A stretch of 9,028 nt of DNA from Candidatus Tayloriibacteriota bacterium (lineage in GTDB: Bacteria > Patescibacteriota > Minisyncoccia > Phycocordibacterales > PALSA-1337). The DNA lies in NCBI GenBank assembly GCA_023269245.1, contig JAHFMB010000002.1, positions 1 through 9,028 on the forward strand, in the 5' to 3' direction. Below, one piece after another: positions 1-5,138 of the stretch. The notes beneath the pieces were generated by a model that worked only from the letters and a program-made list of their open reading frames with translations, was not told the origin of the DNA and ran no database searches. Every line of letters starts with the position of its first letter. Within the stretch, counting starts at the first letter, position 1. A program made the translations under genes and the position numbers.

Positions 1-1
1 T

Positions 2-55
2 GTAATGCTTGAAGCGAAACAACTAAAGCAGGAAATTGAGACACTTATTAGTTAG
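2..55 (+). CDS. C-terminal end of an upstream gene (partial)
   Basis: An open frame enters from the left edge and ends at TAG 53-55. It encodes about 17 residues ending in LKQEIETLIS, a helical, charged tail. This is too short to identify. The tail does not look like the end of a DGR variable protein, which would normally finish in a C-type-lectin-like strand. Its stop overlaps the 3' end of the minus-strand avd gene by 8 nt, so the two genes converge. Whether this frame is a real gene cannot be decided from the window. Confidence 0.35.
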   Translation, partial: VMLEAKQLKQEIETLIS

Positions 56-404
56 AACCATTGTGTTGCATCCAGCCATAGGCCATCTTTGAAATCTCTT
101 GTAGTTTACCCTCAAGAGCAATATAGATTTTTTGGTCAATGATCTTAAGTTCGTGAGAGATCCTTACAAAATGCTTGAGGGTCTCTACCTTGGTGCGTAG
201 TTGCTGCAGGGAGGGCTTTTTCTCCTCTTTCGTTTTCAACGCGGCTTCTATCCCAAGAGTAAGTATATCGAGAGAGCATTGCTCGATTTTCGATTGAATA
301 CCGTACTTATCACGCTTGGACATGTTAGTGCCCAGTCTATAAACGTCCTTGTAAAATTCTGTAATTTTATGAACAATCGGCAAATCAGTGAGGGAAGTGG
401 CCAT
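48..404 (-). CDS. avd: Avd-like four-helix-bundle protein of a diversity-generating retroelement
   Basis: This 118-residue, almost wholly helical protein has the pattern of the Avd / 23S-rRNA-intervening-sequence four-helix-bundle family. Seen in the sequence: an N-terminal LPIVHKITEFYKDVY helix, a basic turn with KRDKYGIQSKIE, a long middle helix (ILTLGIEAAL), then LRTKVETLKHFVRISHELKIID, and a final helix ending in MAYGW. In DGRs Avd forms a pentameric barrel that binds the reverse transcriptase and template RNA and is needed for mutagenic retrohoming. The adjacent DGR-type RT supports this role. The orientation is odd: avd usually lies upstream of the RT on the same strand, whereas here it is divergent and its first 36 nt overlap the start of the RT frame. 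No Shine-Dalgarno sequence is evident. The family call is fairly firm; activity is inferred. Confidence 0.8.
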   Translation of the reverse strand: MATSLTDLPIVHKITEFYKDVYRLGTNMSKRDKYGIQSKIEQCSLDILTLGIEAALKTKEEKKPSLQQLRTKVETLKHFVRISHELKIIDQKIYIALEGKLQEISKMAYGWMQHNGSN

Positions 405-1448
405 AGTCTTTATAGTAAAGTTATTTCTCTTAAGAATCTATTCAGCGCATGGGCCGAATTCCGCCAAAACAAAAATAATAAAATCGACGTCCAAGAGTTT
501 AAATTCAATCTCGAGGATAATATATTTGAGTTACATAAACGGCTAAAGGATCGTGTCTGGACCCCTGACGAATACATCGCCTTTTACATAAAAGATCCCA
601 AACTGCGGCATATACACAAGGCAACGGTAAGGGATCGTGTTTTCAATCAGGCGCTGTTCAGGGTATTGTATCAAATTTTTGACCCAATCTTTATTTTTGA
701 TTCATACTCGTGTCGAAATGGTAAAGGAGTTCACCAAGGATCTAAGAGGCTAGGAGAGTTTGCAAAGAAGTTGAGCGGTAATTACCACAAGCCAATCTAC
801 GCTCTTAAATGTGATGTGCGAAAGTTTTTTGACAACATCTCACATGAAAAAATGTTTTCTTTAATAAAAAGAAGAGTCTCAGATCCTGAAGTGTTACGTC
901 TGATAGATTTAATTATAAAGAGTTTTGAAACAAAGCCGGGAGCCGGGCTACCTCTTGGAAATGTGACTAGCCAACTATTTGCAAATGTTTACTTAAATGA
1001 ATTAGATCAATTTGTTAAGCATCAAATAAAGGCAAAGTATTATTTACGTTACTGCGATGATTTTATAATTTTACATCCAGACAAAAAGTTTCTCGTCGAA
1101 TCCGTAAGTAAGATAGAAGTCTTTTTGAAAGAGGAGTTGGACTTAATCCTTCATCCAAATAAAATAATCATCCGCCACTTGAGTGAGGGGATTGATTTCC
1201 TAGGGTACGTAACGCTCCCTCATTTCAAAGTTGTTAGGAATAGCACTAAAAAGAGAGTGTTGAGAAAAATAAAAGTCGCGCAGGATCGATTAAGTAAGAA
1301 GATGATATCTGAGGAAACTTTCGATCATATTATTAACTCCTACATGGGAATATTAAAACACTGCAAAGGGTTCAAAGTAGAGCAGGAAATATTAAAAATT
1401 GTTCCTCAATTTAAGCTTAAAAATAAGGATATTTTGGAAGCAAAATGA
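369..1448 (+). CDS. DGR-type reverse transcriptase
   Basis: This RNA-directed DNA polymerase of 359 residues begins at the ATG at 369. Numbered from there: the N-terminal RT0-like region SLKNLFSAW lies at 20-28, RDRVFNQALFRVL at 88-100, KCDVRKFFDNI with catalytic Asp149 at 147-157, the SQ motif LPLGNVTSQ at 194-202, and the YCDD box with Asp230 and Asp231 at 228-231. GIDFLGY lies at 274-280 and is followed by a basic helical thumb. The LGNxTSQ form, in place of QGxxxSP of group II introns, is typical of DGR enzymes, as is an Avd partner. No maturase or HNH domain follows. Upstream in-frame ATGs back to 201 lie inside the antisense avd gene and add no conserved sequence, so they were not used. 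The ATG at 369 still overlaps avd by 36 nt. The gene is AT-rich, has no clear ribosome binding site, and no TR/VR pair was found beside it. Confidence 0.92.
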   Translation: MNNRQISEGSGHSLYSKVISLKNLFSAWAEFRQNKNNKIDVQEFKFNLEDNIFELHKRLKDRVWTPDEYIAFYIKDPKLRHIHKATVRDRVFNQALFRVLYQIFDPIFIFDSYSCRNGKGVHQGSKRLGEFAKKLSGNYHKPIYALKCDVRKFFDNISHEKMFSLIKRRVSDPEVLRLIDLIIKSFETKPGAGLPLGNVTSQLFANVYLNELDQFVKHQIKAKYYLRYCDDFIILHPDKKFLVESVSKIEVFLKEELDLILHPNKIIIRHLSEGIDFLGYVTLPHFKVVRNSTKKRVLRKIKVAQDRLSKKMISEETFDHIINSYMGILKHCKGFKVEQEILKIVPQFKLKNKDILEAK

Positions 1449-1484
1449 TACTATCTCATTAGAATTCCACACTTAGCCCTATTC

Positions 1485-1513
1485 TTGACAGAATGTGTTA
1501 AGTGTGATAGGCT
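1485..1513 (+). promoter_or_regulatory. Sigma70-like promoter of the ATPase operon with flanking inverted repeat
   Basis: TTGACA at 1485-1490 is a perfect -35 box, followed by a 17-nt spacer and a weak -10 TAGGCT at 1508-1513. Transcription should start near 1520, giving a leader of about 105 nt. Inverted arms CACACTTA (1469-1476) and TAAGTGTG (1499-1506) bracket the -35 and touch the -10, as an operator would. A near-complementary pair AGCCCTAT / ATAGGCT lies beside them. The promoter call rests on the -35 and spacing; the regulator is unknown. Confidence 0.5.
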
Positions 1514-1538
1514 TATAGCCGGTACGGATAGGTCATTG

Positions 1539-1553
1539 AAATGTGAGAGTTCT
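1539..1553 (+). repeat. 15-nt segment complementary to the operon's 3' end
   Basis: AAATGTGAGAGTTCT in the leader is the perfect reverse complement of 4340-4354, immediately at the operon's final stop codon. The two copies form an inverted pair bracketing the complete operon. Its last two bases overlap the 5' arm of the leader hairpin. Confidence 0.6.
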
Positions 1554-1575
1554 GCCATCCTATGTGGGATGGTAG
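1552..1575 (+). promoter_or_regulatory. Leader hairpin in the 5' UTR of the ATPase operon
   Basis: CTGCCATCC (1552-1560) pairs with GGATGGTAG (1567-1575) over 9 bp with one G-U pair and a 6-nt loop. It lies between the predicted transcription start and the AAAGGAG site (1611-1617) of the first gene. No U-tract follows, so it is not a terminator. It could stabilise the mRNA or bind a protein. Confidence 0.4.
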
Positions 1576-1624
1576 CTAAACTGCAATATAGTCAAACGTC
1601 AACAAGTCAGAAAGGAGACATCCC

Positions 1625-1885
1625 ATGCCTGAAGTACAGACCAGGCGGCATAACGGTTATGTCGTCGGTCAAAACAACAGCGGAAGTAAGGGTCAACCTT
1701 ACTGGACGGTCAGGGTCAAAGATCCTGAAAGTCCGCACAACGGCAAGAAGTTCCCCGTGGTTTCAACCCGCGAAGGAATCACTCTTGCGCAAGGTCTGAA
1801 CGTGAACTTTGTCATCGGCTCTGTCGATGGCGAGAACGGTCAGAAAGTAATGAAAGCGGTGGACGTGTGTCCCTCGCAATCGTAG
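1625..1885 (+). CDS. Small beta-rich protein, first gene of the ATPase operon (unknown function)
   Basis: This 86-residue protein belongs to no family I recognise. AAAGGAG at 1611-1617, 7 nt from the ATG, fixes the start. The composition suggests a single beta-barrel: short strands such as GYVVGQN, YWTVRVKD, KKFPVVST and LNVNFVIGSV alternate with Gly/Asn/Pro turns. There is no signal peptide, membrane segment or metal motif. An OB-like or Sm-like fold is a guess from this pattern. It is cotranscribed with the Mpa/ARC-like ATPase gene, 39 nt upstream of it, and shares the GC-rich composition and SD style of that gene. A role as an adaptor or nucleic-acid-binding partner of the ATPase is possible but not shown. 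Its stop codon overlaps the first bases of a repeated leader motif (1884-1897). Confidence 0.8.
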   Translation: MPEVQTRRHNGYVVGQNNSGSKGQPYWTVRVKDPESPHNGKKFPVVSTREGITLAQGLNVNFVIGSVDGENGQKVMKAVDVCPSQS

Positions 1886-1897
1886 TCAACCAGTCAA
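1884..1897 (+). repeat. Leader motif AGTCAACCAGTCAA, copy upstream of the ATPase gene
   Basis: This is the second exact copy of the 14-nt motif, starting within the stop codon of the preceding gene and lying 28 nt before the ATPase start. Internally it is a GTCAA(C) repeat, and a further CGTCAA occurs just before the Shine-Dalgarno sequence. Confidence 0.6.
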
Positions 1898-1924
1898 CCC
1901 AAAACGTCAAAAGGAGAACAAGTC

Positions 1925-3610
1925 ATGTCTAGTAATACTGTTGAGCGTCACGAGCTCGAATCACTGCAGGAAGCGCTTCGGTCGGCCAAAGAGGCCATCA
2001 TGAAGCAAGGAGAGATCATCGGCCGCCTCACCTCGCGTCCCTTCGCTTATGCGACGGTCGTGCAGGTCGGCAGCGTTGCCCCTCACACCCTTCTCATGAA
2101 GAAGGGCGCCCAAGTCCGGATTCGTCCGGACAGCCAGTACGCCGATACCGACGAAATCGGTACCGTCGTCAACCCGAAGCACGATCACGGTTGGGTCAAG
2201 GTCAAGTTCCCGACATACGGGAGCGAAGCCTACCGAATCGGTCTGCCCGATGTTGAAGATGGAGCGTGCGACCTCGAGTTGGCAGATGGAACCAGCGGCA
2301 AATTCGCCGTCATTTCCGTCGAAAACCAACTCCTGGAAGTCAACGCTCCGGAGATCAGCATTCAGCCTGGCGACACCGTCAAGCTGAACGCCGAGACGAT
2401 GCAAATCGTCGGAGTGGCAGCAGTCAGTGCGGCGGGTGATGTGGCAGTCGTTCAGAACGTGCACGACAAGACGTTCTGCGAAGTGAGCTATCAAGGCTCG
2501 GTGCGTGTCGTTTTCAACGGCAAGCATGGTGACAAAGTGGAAAAGGGCGACCGGGTCATTCTGGACGCAACTGCCATCGTCGTCATTCGCAACCTGGGCA
2601 AGGAAGACAAGCGGTTCGCCTTCACCGGCAAAACCAATGTCACCTGGGACAGCATCGGCGGACTCGCTGATGCCAAGCGTGAGCTCATCGAAGCAGTGGA
2701 ACTGCCCCATCAACGGGCGGACCTCTACAGCTTCTACGGGAAGAAACCGCCGAAGGGCATTCTCCTGTACGGCCCTCCGGGCTGCGGCAAGACTCTGCTC
2801 GCCAAGGCAACCGCCACGGCTCTGCAGAAAATCTACGGCACGCAGAACGCTGACTCTGGTTATCTGTACGTCAAAGGTCCCGAAATTCTCGACAAGTATG
2901 TCGGGGAAACCGAGGCTGCGATTCGTCGGCTCTTCGAGCAGGCGAGACAGCACCAGAAAGCGCACGGTTCACCGGCAGTCATCTTCTTGGATGAAGCCGA
3001 CGCCGTCCTGGGGAAACGAGGTTCGGGCATCAGCTCGGACATCGAGAGGACCATCGTTCCGATGTTCCTCGCCGAGATGGACGGACTTCACGAGTCCGGC
3101 GCCCTGGTGATTCTCGCAACGAATCGCCCGGACACTCTCGACTCCGCCGTTGTTCGCGACGGTCGCATCGATCGCAAGATCAAGGTGACCCGACCGACGA
3201 TGGAAAGCTCCATCGACATCTTCCAAATCCACTTGGCGAATGTGCCGCTTAACAACGGCTACACAACCAGGCAGATCGCGGAAAAGGCGAGCCATGAGCT
3301 CTTCGGTGCAAACCGAGTGCTCTACAAGGTCGAACGCAAAGGCGCAGACCCGCTCGACTTCAAGTTGTGCAACCTCCTGAACGGTGCAATGATCGCCGGT
3401 ATCGTCGACCAGGCCACTTCGGCCGCAATGCGACGGGACCTCAGCGAAAAGAAGCCCCAAGGGATGAAGCTGGATGATGTGGTGACGGCGGTGGACACTG
3501 TCTTCCGTCAGAACCTGGACACCGATCACTCGGACGACCTCGCGATGTTCGTGGAAGATTTCCGTGACCAAGTCACGGCGGTCCGACGCGTTCACAGCCT
3601 GGCCAACTAA
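1925..3610 (+). CDS. Proteasome-associated AAA+ ATPase, Mpa/ARC type
   Basis: This 561-residue ATPase has the architecture of the bacterial proteasomal ATPase Mpa/ARC. A short coiled coil (about 6-36) is followed by tandem OB-like domains (about 38-165 and 168-226). The AAA+ domain contains WDSIGGL (241-247), Walker A GPPGCGKT (283-290), pore loop Y325-V326-G327 and Walker B FLDEAD (354-359). GSGISSD (366-372) and sensor-1 Asn400 follow, then RDGRIDRK with candidate arginine fingers. FKLCNLLNGAMIAGIVDQA (479-497) is the Mpa-like C-terminal helical segment. Family members form hexamers that unfold substrates, recognising Pup through the coiled coil. AAGGAG at 1911-1916 sets the start. Oddities: the coiled coil is shorter than in Mpa, RPGR is changed to RDGR, and the C-terminus ends in HSLAN with no QYL/HbYX-type docking motif. 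No 20S subunits are nearby. The family call is strong; partner and substrate are unknown. Confidence 0.92.
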   Translation: MSSNTVERHELESLQEALRSAKEAIMKQGEIIGRLTSRPFAYATVVQVGSVAPHTLLMKKGAQVRIRPDSQYADTDEIGTVVNPKHDHGWVKVKFPTYGSEAYRIGLPDVEDGACDLELADGTSGKFAVISVENQLLEVNAPEISIQPGDTVKLNAETMQIVGVAAVSAAGDVAVVQNVHDKTFCEVSYQGSVRVVFNGKHGDKVEKGDRVILDATAIVVIRNLGKEDKRFAFTGKTNVTWDSIGGLADAKRELIEAVELPHQRADLYSFYGKKPPKGILLYGPPGCGKTLLAKATATALQKIYGTQNADSGYLYVKGPEILDKYVGETEAAIRRLFEQARQHQKAHGSPAVIFLDEADAVLGKRGSGISSDIERTIVPMFLAEMDGLHESGALVILATNRPDTLDSAVVRDGRIDRKIKVTRPTMESSIDIFQIHLANVPLNNGYTTRQIAEKASHELFGANRVLYKVERKGADPLDFKLCNLLNGAMIAGIVDQATSAAMRRDLSEKKPQGMKLDDVVTAVDTVFRQNLDTDHSDDLAMFVEDFRDQVTAVRRVHSLAN

Positions 3611-3622
3611 GGAGACACTGCC

Positions 3623-3892
3623 ATGATATTCGATAACATCAAACGCAGGCGCAAGCCTGGCAGTGAGAATGGCAACAGTCCGCTGACGCTGCAAGGCGTG
3701 GAAGTGGAAGCCCCTCCTGTCCAGGAAATCATCGGCGAGATCAATAGTGCTCTCGGCGACAACAATGCTGGGTCTAACGATTCCAGCGCAGGTGAAGTGG
3801 ATACCGACAATGTCCTCGATGCGATTGACCGAGCCTTGGAGAAATCCGAGCAACTCGTGCAAAAGCTCCCGAGCGACAGGTGCCGGTGCTAA
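3623..3892 (+). CDS. Acidic 89-residue protein with a Pup-like C-terminal helix
   Basis: The start is supported by AAGGAG at 3609-3614, which overlaps the ATPase stop codon, so the genes are translationally close. The protein has a basic N-terminus (IKRRRKPGS), a low-complexity middle rich in Gly, Asn, Ser, Asp and Glu (about 44-63), and a helix VLDAIDRALEKSEQLVQKL (64-82). That helix resembles the LLDEIDDVLEENAEDFV segment of Pup, the part that docks on the Mpa coiled coil. Like Pup, the protein appears largely disordered, acidic and lacking hydrophobic core outside the helix. Unlike Pup or UBact, it ends in DRCRC, not Gly-Gly-Gln/Glu, and neither alternative reading frame restores such an end. 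It could be a non-conjugated substrate, an adaptor or a regulator of the neighbouring ATPase. The similarity was judged by eye. Confidence 0.8.
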   Translation: MIFDNIKRRRKPGSENGNSPLTLQGVEVEAPPVQEIIGEINSALGDNNAGSNDSSAGEVDTDNVLDAIDRALEKSEQLVQKLPSDRCRC

Positions 3893-3927
3893 CCTGAAAC
3901 CCTTAACCGACTGAAAGGAGTTTGACT

Positions 3928-4341
3928 ATGGACGTACAAGCGTTCCTGACTGCAGTGATCCTCGCGATCGCTGTGGCGGCAGTCTCGATGACCATTGGCC
4001 GGGCCAAGGTCTCGGAGGGTTTCAGGAGTTGGGCGGACAACAAATCCGCCTGGCTCGGGAAGCTCGTCAACTGCCCGTATTGCATCAGTCACTGGATTGC
4101 GTTCGTTGCAGTCGCGTGGTACAGACCGAGGGTGATAAGCTCAAGCTTCATCATCTTCGACTGGATCGTCTCGCTCTTCCTGATTGTCGCCCTGGCCTCA
4201 TTGGCCTCCGGCGTCATCAAGATGGCATCGTTTCCCGATAAGGGGAATGGCAGCCAACCAGAGCGTGAGCCGCGACGGCCCGAACGTCCTCCGGTGGATG
4301 AAGAACGACCCTTGCGCAACCGCGCTCGGGCCGAGGTGTAG
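3928..4341 (+). CDS. DUF1360-like membrane protein with a CPYC motif
   Basis: This 137-residue protein ends the operon. GGAG at 3917-3920 points to the ATG at 3928, 7 nt away; a TTG two codons upstream is too close to the SD. Three hydrophobic segments lie at about 4-23, 53-66 and 76-97. The loop before the second contains KLVNCPYCISHWIAF, with Cys49 and Cys52, the signature layout of DUF1360 membrane proteins, whose function is not known to me. The last 35 residues form a Pro/Arg/Glu-rich, likely cytosolic tail. Cotranscription with the Mpa/ARC-like ATPase suggests a membrane anchor, a membrane substrate or a redox or metal site linked to that system; this is inference. The stop codon sits in the arm of an inverted repeat just ahead of the terminator. 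Confidence 0.85.
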   Translation: MDVQAFLTAVILAIAVAAVSMTIGRAKVSEGFRSWADNKSAWLGKLVNCPYCISHWIAFVAVAWYRPRVISSSFIIFDWIVSLFLIVALASLASGVIKMASFPDKGNGSQPEREPRRPERPPVDEERPLRNRARAEV

Positions 4342-4374
4342 AACTCTCACATTTGGTCTTTCGTAAGTTCTACA
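4337..4374 (+). repeat. Inverted repeat spanning the operon's last stop codon
   Basis: TGTAGAACT (4337-4345) and AGTTCTACA (4366-4374) are perfect 9-bp complements around a 20-nt loop. The left arm contains the TAG stop of the DUF1360-like gene. The segment 4340-4354 is also the exact reverse complement of 1539-1553 in the 5' leader of the same transcript (15 of 15). The mRNA could therefore form either a local stem or a 5'-3' pairing. Confidence 0.6.
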
Positions 4375-4381
4375 AACAAAT

Positions 4382-4416
4382 GGGCCTGTCACTTCGGTGG
4401 CAGGCCCTATTTTTTT
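4382..4416 (+). terminator. Strong intrinsic terminator of the ATPase operon
   Basis: GGGCCTGTCAC (4382-4392) and GTGGCAGGCCC (4397-4407) form an 11-bp GC-rich stem with one G-U pair, capped by a TTCG tetraloop and followed by TATTTTTTT. It lies 40 nt after the last stop codon of the operon. Confidence 0.95.
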
Positions 4417-4438
4417 ATTAGCCGCTTCAGCGCAGAAC

Positions 4439-4458
4439 ACCCAGGGCATGCCCTGGGT
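4439..4458. repeat. Perfect 20-nt palindrome
   Basis: ACCCAGGGCATGCCCTGGGT is self-complementary across all 20 bases. No T-run follows, so it is not a normal terminator. It is the first of three hairpin-forming sequences between two convergent transcription units. Confidence 0.85.
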
Positions 4459-4484
4459 TGAATGAATATTTTGCTCCAGTAGAT

Positions 4485-4498
4485 CTCACGTCAGTGAG
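4485..4498. repeat. Short hairpin in the palindrome cluster
   Basis: CTCAC and GTGAG form a 5-bp stem around the loop GTCA. It is preceded closely by GTAG (4479-4482), a tetranucleotide that often flanks REP hairpins; that resemblance is weak. Confidence 0.4.
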
Positions 4499-4517
4499 TA
4501 AGTGTTGATCCTAAGGA

Positions 4518-4535
4518 CCACGGGTTTACCCGTGG
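4518..4535. repeat. REP-like hairpin CCACGGGT/ACCCGTGG
   Basis: CCACGGGT and ACCCGTGG form an 8-bp stem separated by TT. It lies about 60 nt from the 20-nt palindrome and shares its GC-rich, loop-poor form. Such paired hairpins occur in REP/REPIN elements and in ends of IS200/IS605 elements. No transposase is present here. Confidence 0.6.
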
Positions 4536-4556
4536 GTATCTATTTAATTTTTATAT

Positions 4557-4593
4557 AAAAAACAGATCCCTGGAGCGCAAGGCTACAGGGATC
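4557..4593 (-). terminator. Intrinsic terminator of the minus-strand CxxC gene
   Basis: Read on the minus strand, GATCCCTG (4593-4586) pairs with CAGGGATC (4572-4565) over 8 bp, with a 3-bp inner stem in the 13-nt loop. It is followed by TG and a T-run (4562-4557). It lies just past the stop of the gene at 4622-4948. Confidence 0.8.
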
Positions 4594-4621
4594 AGTGATA
4601 GGTCCGCTTTCGCTGACCAGG

Positions 4622-4948
4622 TTAGTTCAAATGGATCTTGTCCATCGCTGTGCGACGACTCACGGGATCGTTTGGAACGATCTCGGAGAGAGCGCTGGCG
4701 AGGATTCCAAGAAGTGCCATCGGAAGCATCGACGAGGATGAGAGTGGGGAATCGTGAATTTGTTTTCTCACGACTCCAACTTCCACATCGAGGAGCTTTC
4801 CATCCTTGCGTGCCTGCTCGAGTTGAGCAAGCGCCTCGGATTCGGCGGCAACTTCTTTTCCTTCTGAACCGTCTGAGAAGACGATATGGCCGTGATGGCC
4901 ACAGTTCTCGCAGACTTTGAAATGAGCAGGCAGAATGATCTTCTTCAT
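4622..4948 (-). CDS. Small CxxC/His-cluster protein (unknown function)
   Basis: This 108-residue protein has its ATG at 4948, supported by AAAGGAG (4962-4956) 7 nt upstream. The N-terminus carries Cys13-x-x-Cys16 followed by His18, His19 and His21, which could bind one zinc ion or other metal. A charged, Ala/Glu-rich helical stretch follows at 31-50. A hydrophobic stretch (about 74-91, MLPMALLGILASALSEIV) could be a weak membrane helix or a buried helix. I recognise no family. The gene is convergent with the ATPase operon and has its own promoter and terminator. Its leader carries the same AGTCAACCAGTCAA motif as the leader of the ATPase gene, and codon and GC usage are similar. This hints that the two units arrived together or share regulation. 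Confidence 0.75.
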   Translation of the reverse strand: MKKIILPAHFKVCENCGHHGHIVFSDGSEGKEVAAESEALAQLEQARKDGKLLDVEVGVVRKQIHDSPLSSSSMLPMALLGILASALSEIVPNDPVSRRTAMDKIHLN

Positions 4949-4960
4949 CGGTAATCTCCT

Positions 4961-4974
4961 TTGACTGGTTGACT
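4961..4974 (-). repeat. Leader motif AGTCAACCAGTCAA, copy upstream of the CxxC gene
   Basis: The minus-strand sequence AGTCAACCAGTCAA runs directly into the AAAGGAG site. An identical 14-nt copy lies at 1884-1897 on the plus strand ahead of the ATPase gene. A looser version (GTCAAACGTCAACAAGTCAG) precedes the first operon gene at 1591-1610. Confidence 0.6.
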
Positions 4975-5004
4975 GTTTGACGGATGTTTTGGAACTCAGA
5001 CCAT

Positions 5005-5033
5005 ATCATACCATACACTATTGTATTGGTCAA
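5005..5033 (-). promoter_or_regulatory. Promoter of the minus-strand CxxC gene
   Basis: On the minus strand, TTGACC (5033-5028) and TATGAT (5010-5005) are separated by exactly 17 nt, a good sigma70-type promoter. The leader is about 50 nt. A dyad ATACA-CTAT-TGTAT (5013-5026) fills the spacer and could be an operator. It shares TACACTA with the inverted repeat at 6713-6734. Confidence 0.7.
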
Positions 5034-5119
5034 ATGATGTTTGAGCCTCCCTGCAAAGCTTAAAATTTAACAAAGAAAAAGTAAATGAGTAATAGAGTCT
5101 CCACTTTGTACTCAAAAAT

Positions 5120-5128
5120 TGCTATACT
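5120..5128 (+). promoter_or_regulatory. Extended -10 promoter of the yerC-like gene (probably leaderless)
   Basis: TGC-TATACT is an extended -10 box with no convincing -35. A start about 7 nt downstream falls at 5135, only 4 nt before the ATG at 5139. There is no Shine-Dalgarno sequence, which fits a leaderless or near-leaderless mRNA. Confidence 0.6.
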
Positions 5129-5138
5129 TGAATGAAGT

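Noticed and set aside
201..368. N-terminal extension of the reverse transcriptase back to the ATG at 201
   Set aside because: It runs antisense through the avd gene, has no RT-like sequence and the conserved RT region begins only after residue 10 of the 369 start.
1449..1484. DGR template repeat downstream of the RT
   Set aside because: Only 36 nt separate the RT stop from the next -35 box and no near-copy with adenine differences was seen in the window.
1485..1799. Frame of 104 codons overlapping the first operon gene
   Set aside because: Its start codon is part of the -35 box, it has no ribosome binding site, and the 86-residue frame with AAAGGAG explains the region.
1961..2965. Long minus-strand frame of 334 codons inside the ATPase gene
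   Set aside because: It is a GC-rich antisense shadow of the Mpa/ARC gene with no SD and no recognisable domain.
2969..3862. Long minus-strand frame of 297 codons
   Set aside because: Antisense to the ATPase C-terminus and the 89-residue gene; composition is that of a mirrored coding frame.
3623..3892. True Pup or UBact tag
   Set aside because: No Gly-Gly-Gln/Glu/Arg terminus in the main or alternative frames, so only a resemblance is claimed.
3922..3927. TTG start two codons upstream for the DUF1360-like gene
   Set aside because: It would lie 1 nt after the GGAG site; the ATG at 3928 has normal spacing.
4551..5033. Minus-strand frame of 160 codons over the CxxC gene
   Set aside because: It reads through the terminator and promoter of the 108-residue gene in another frame and has no SD.
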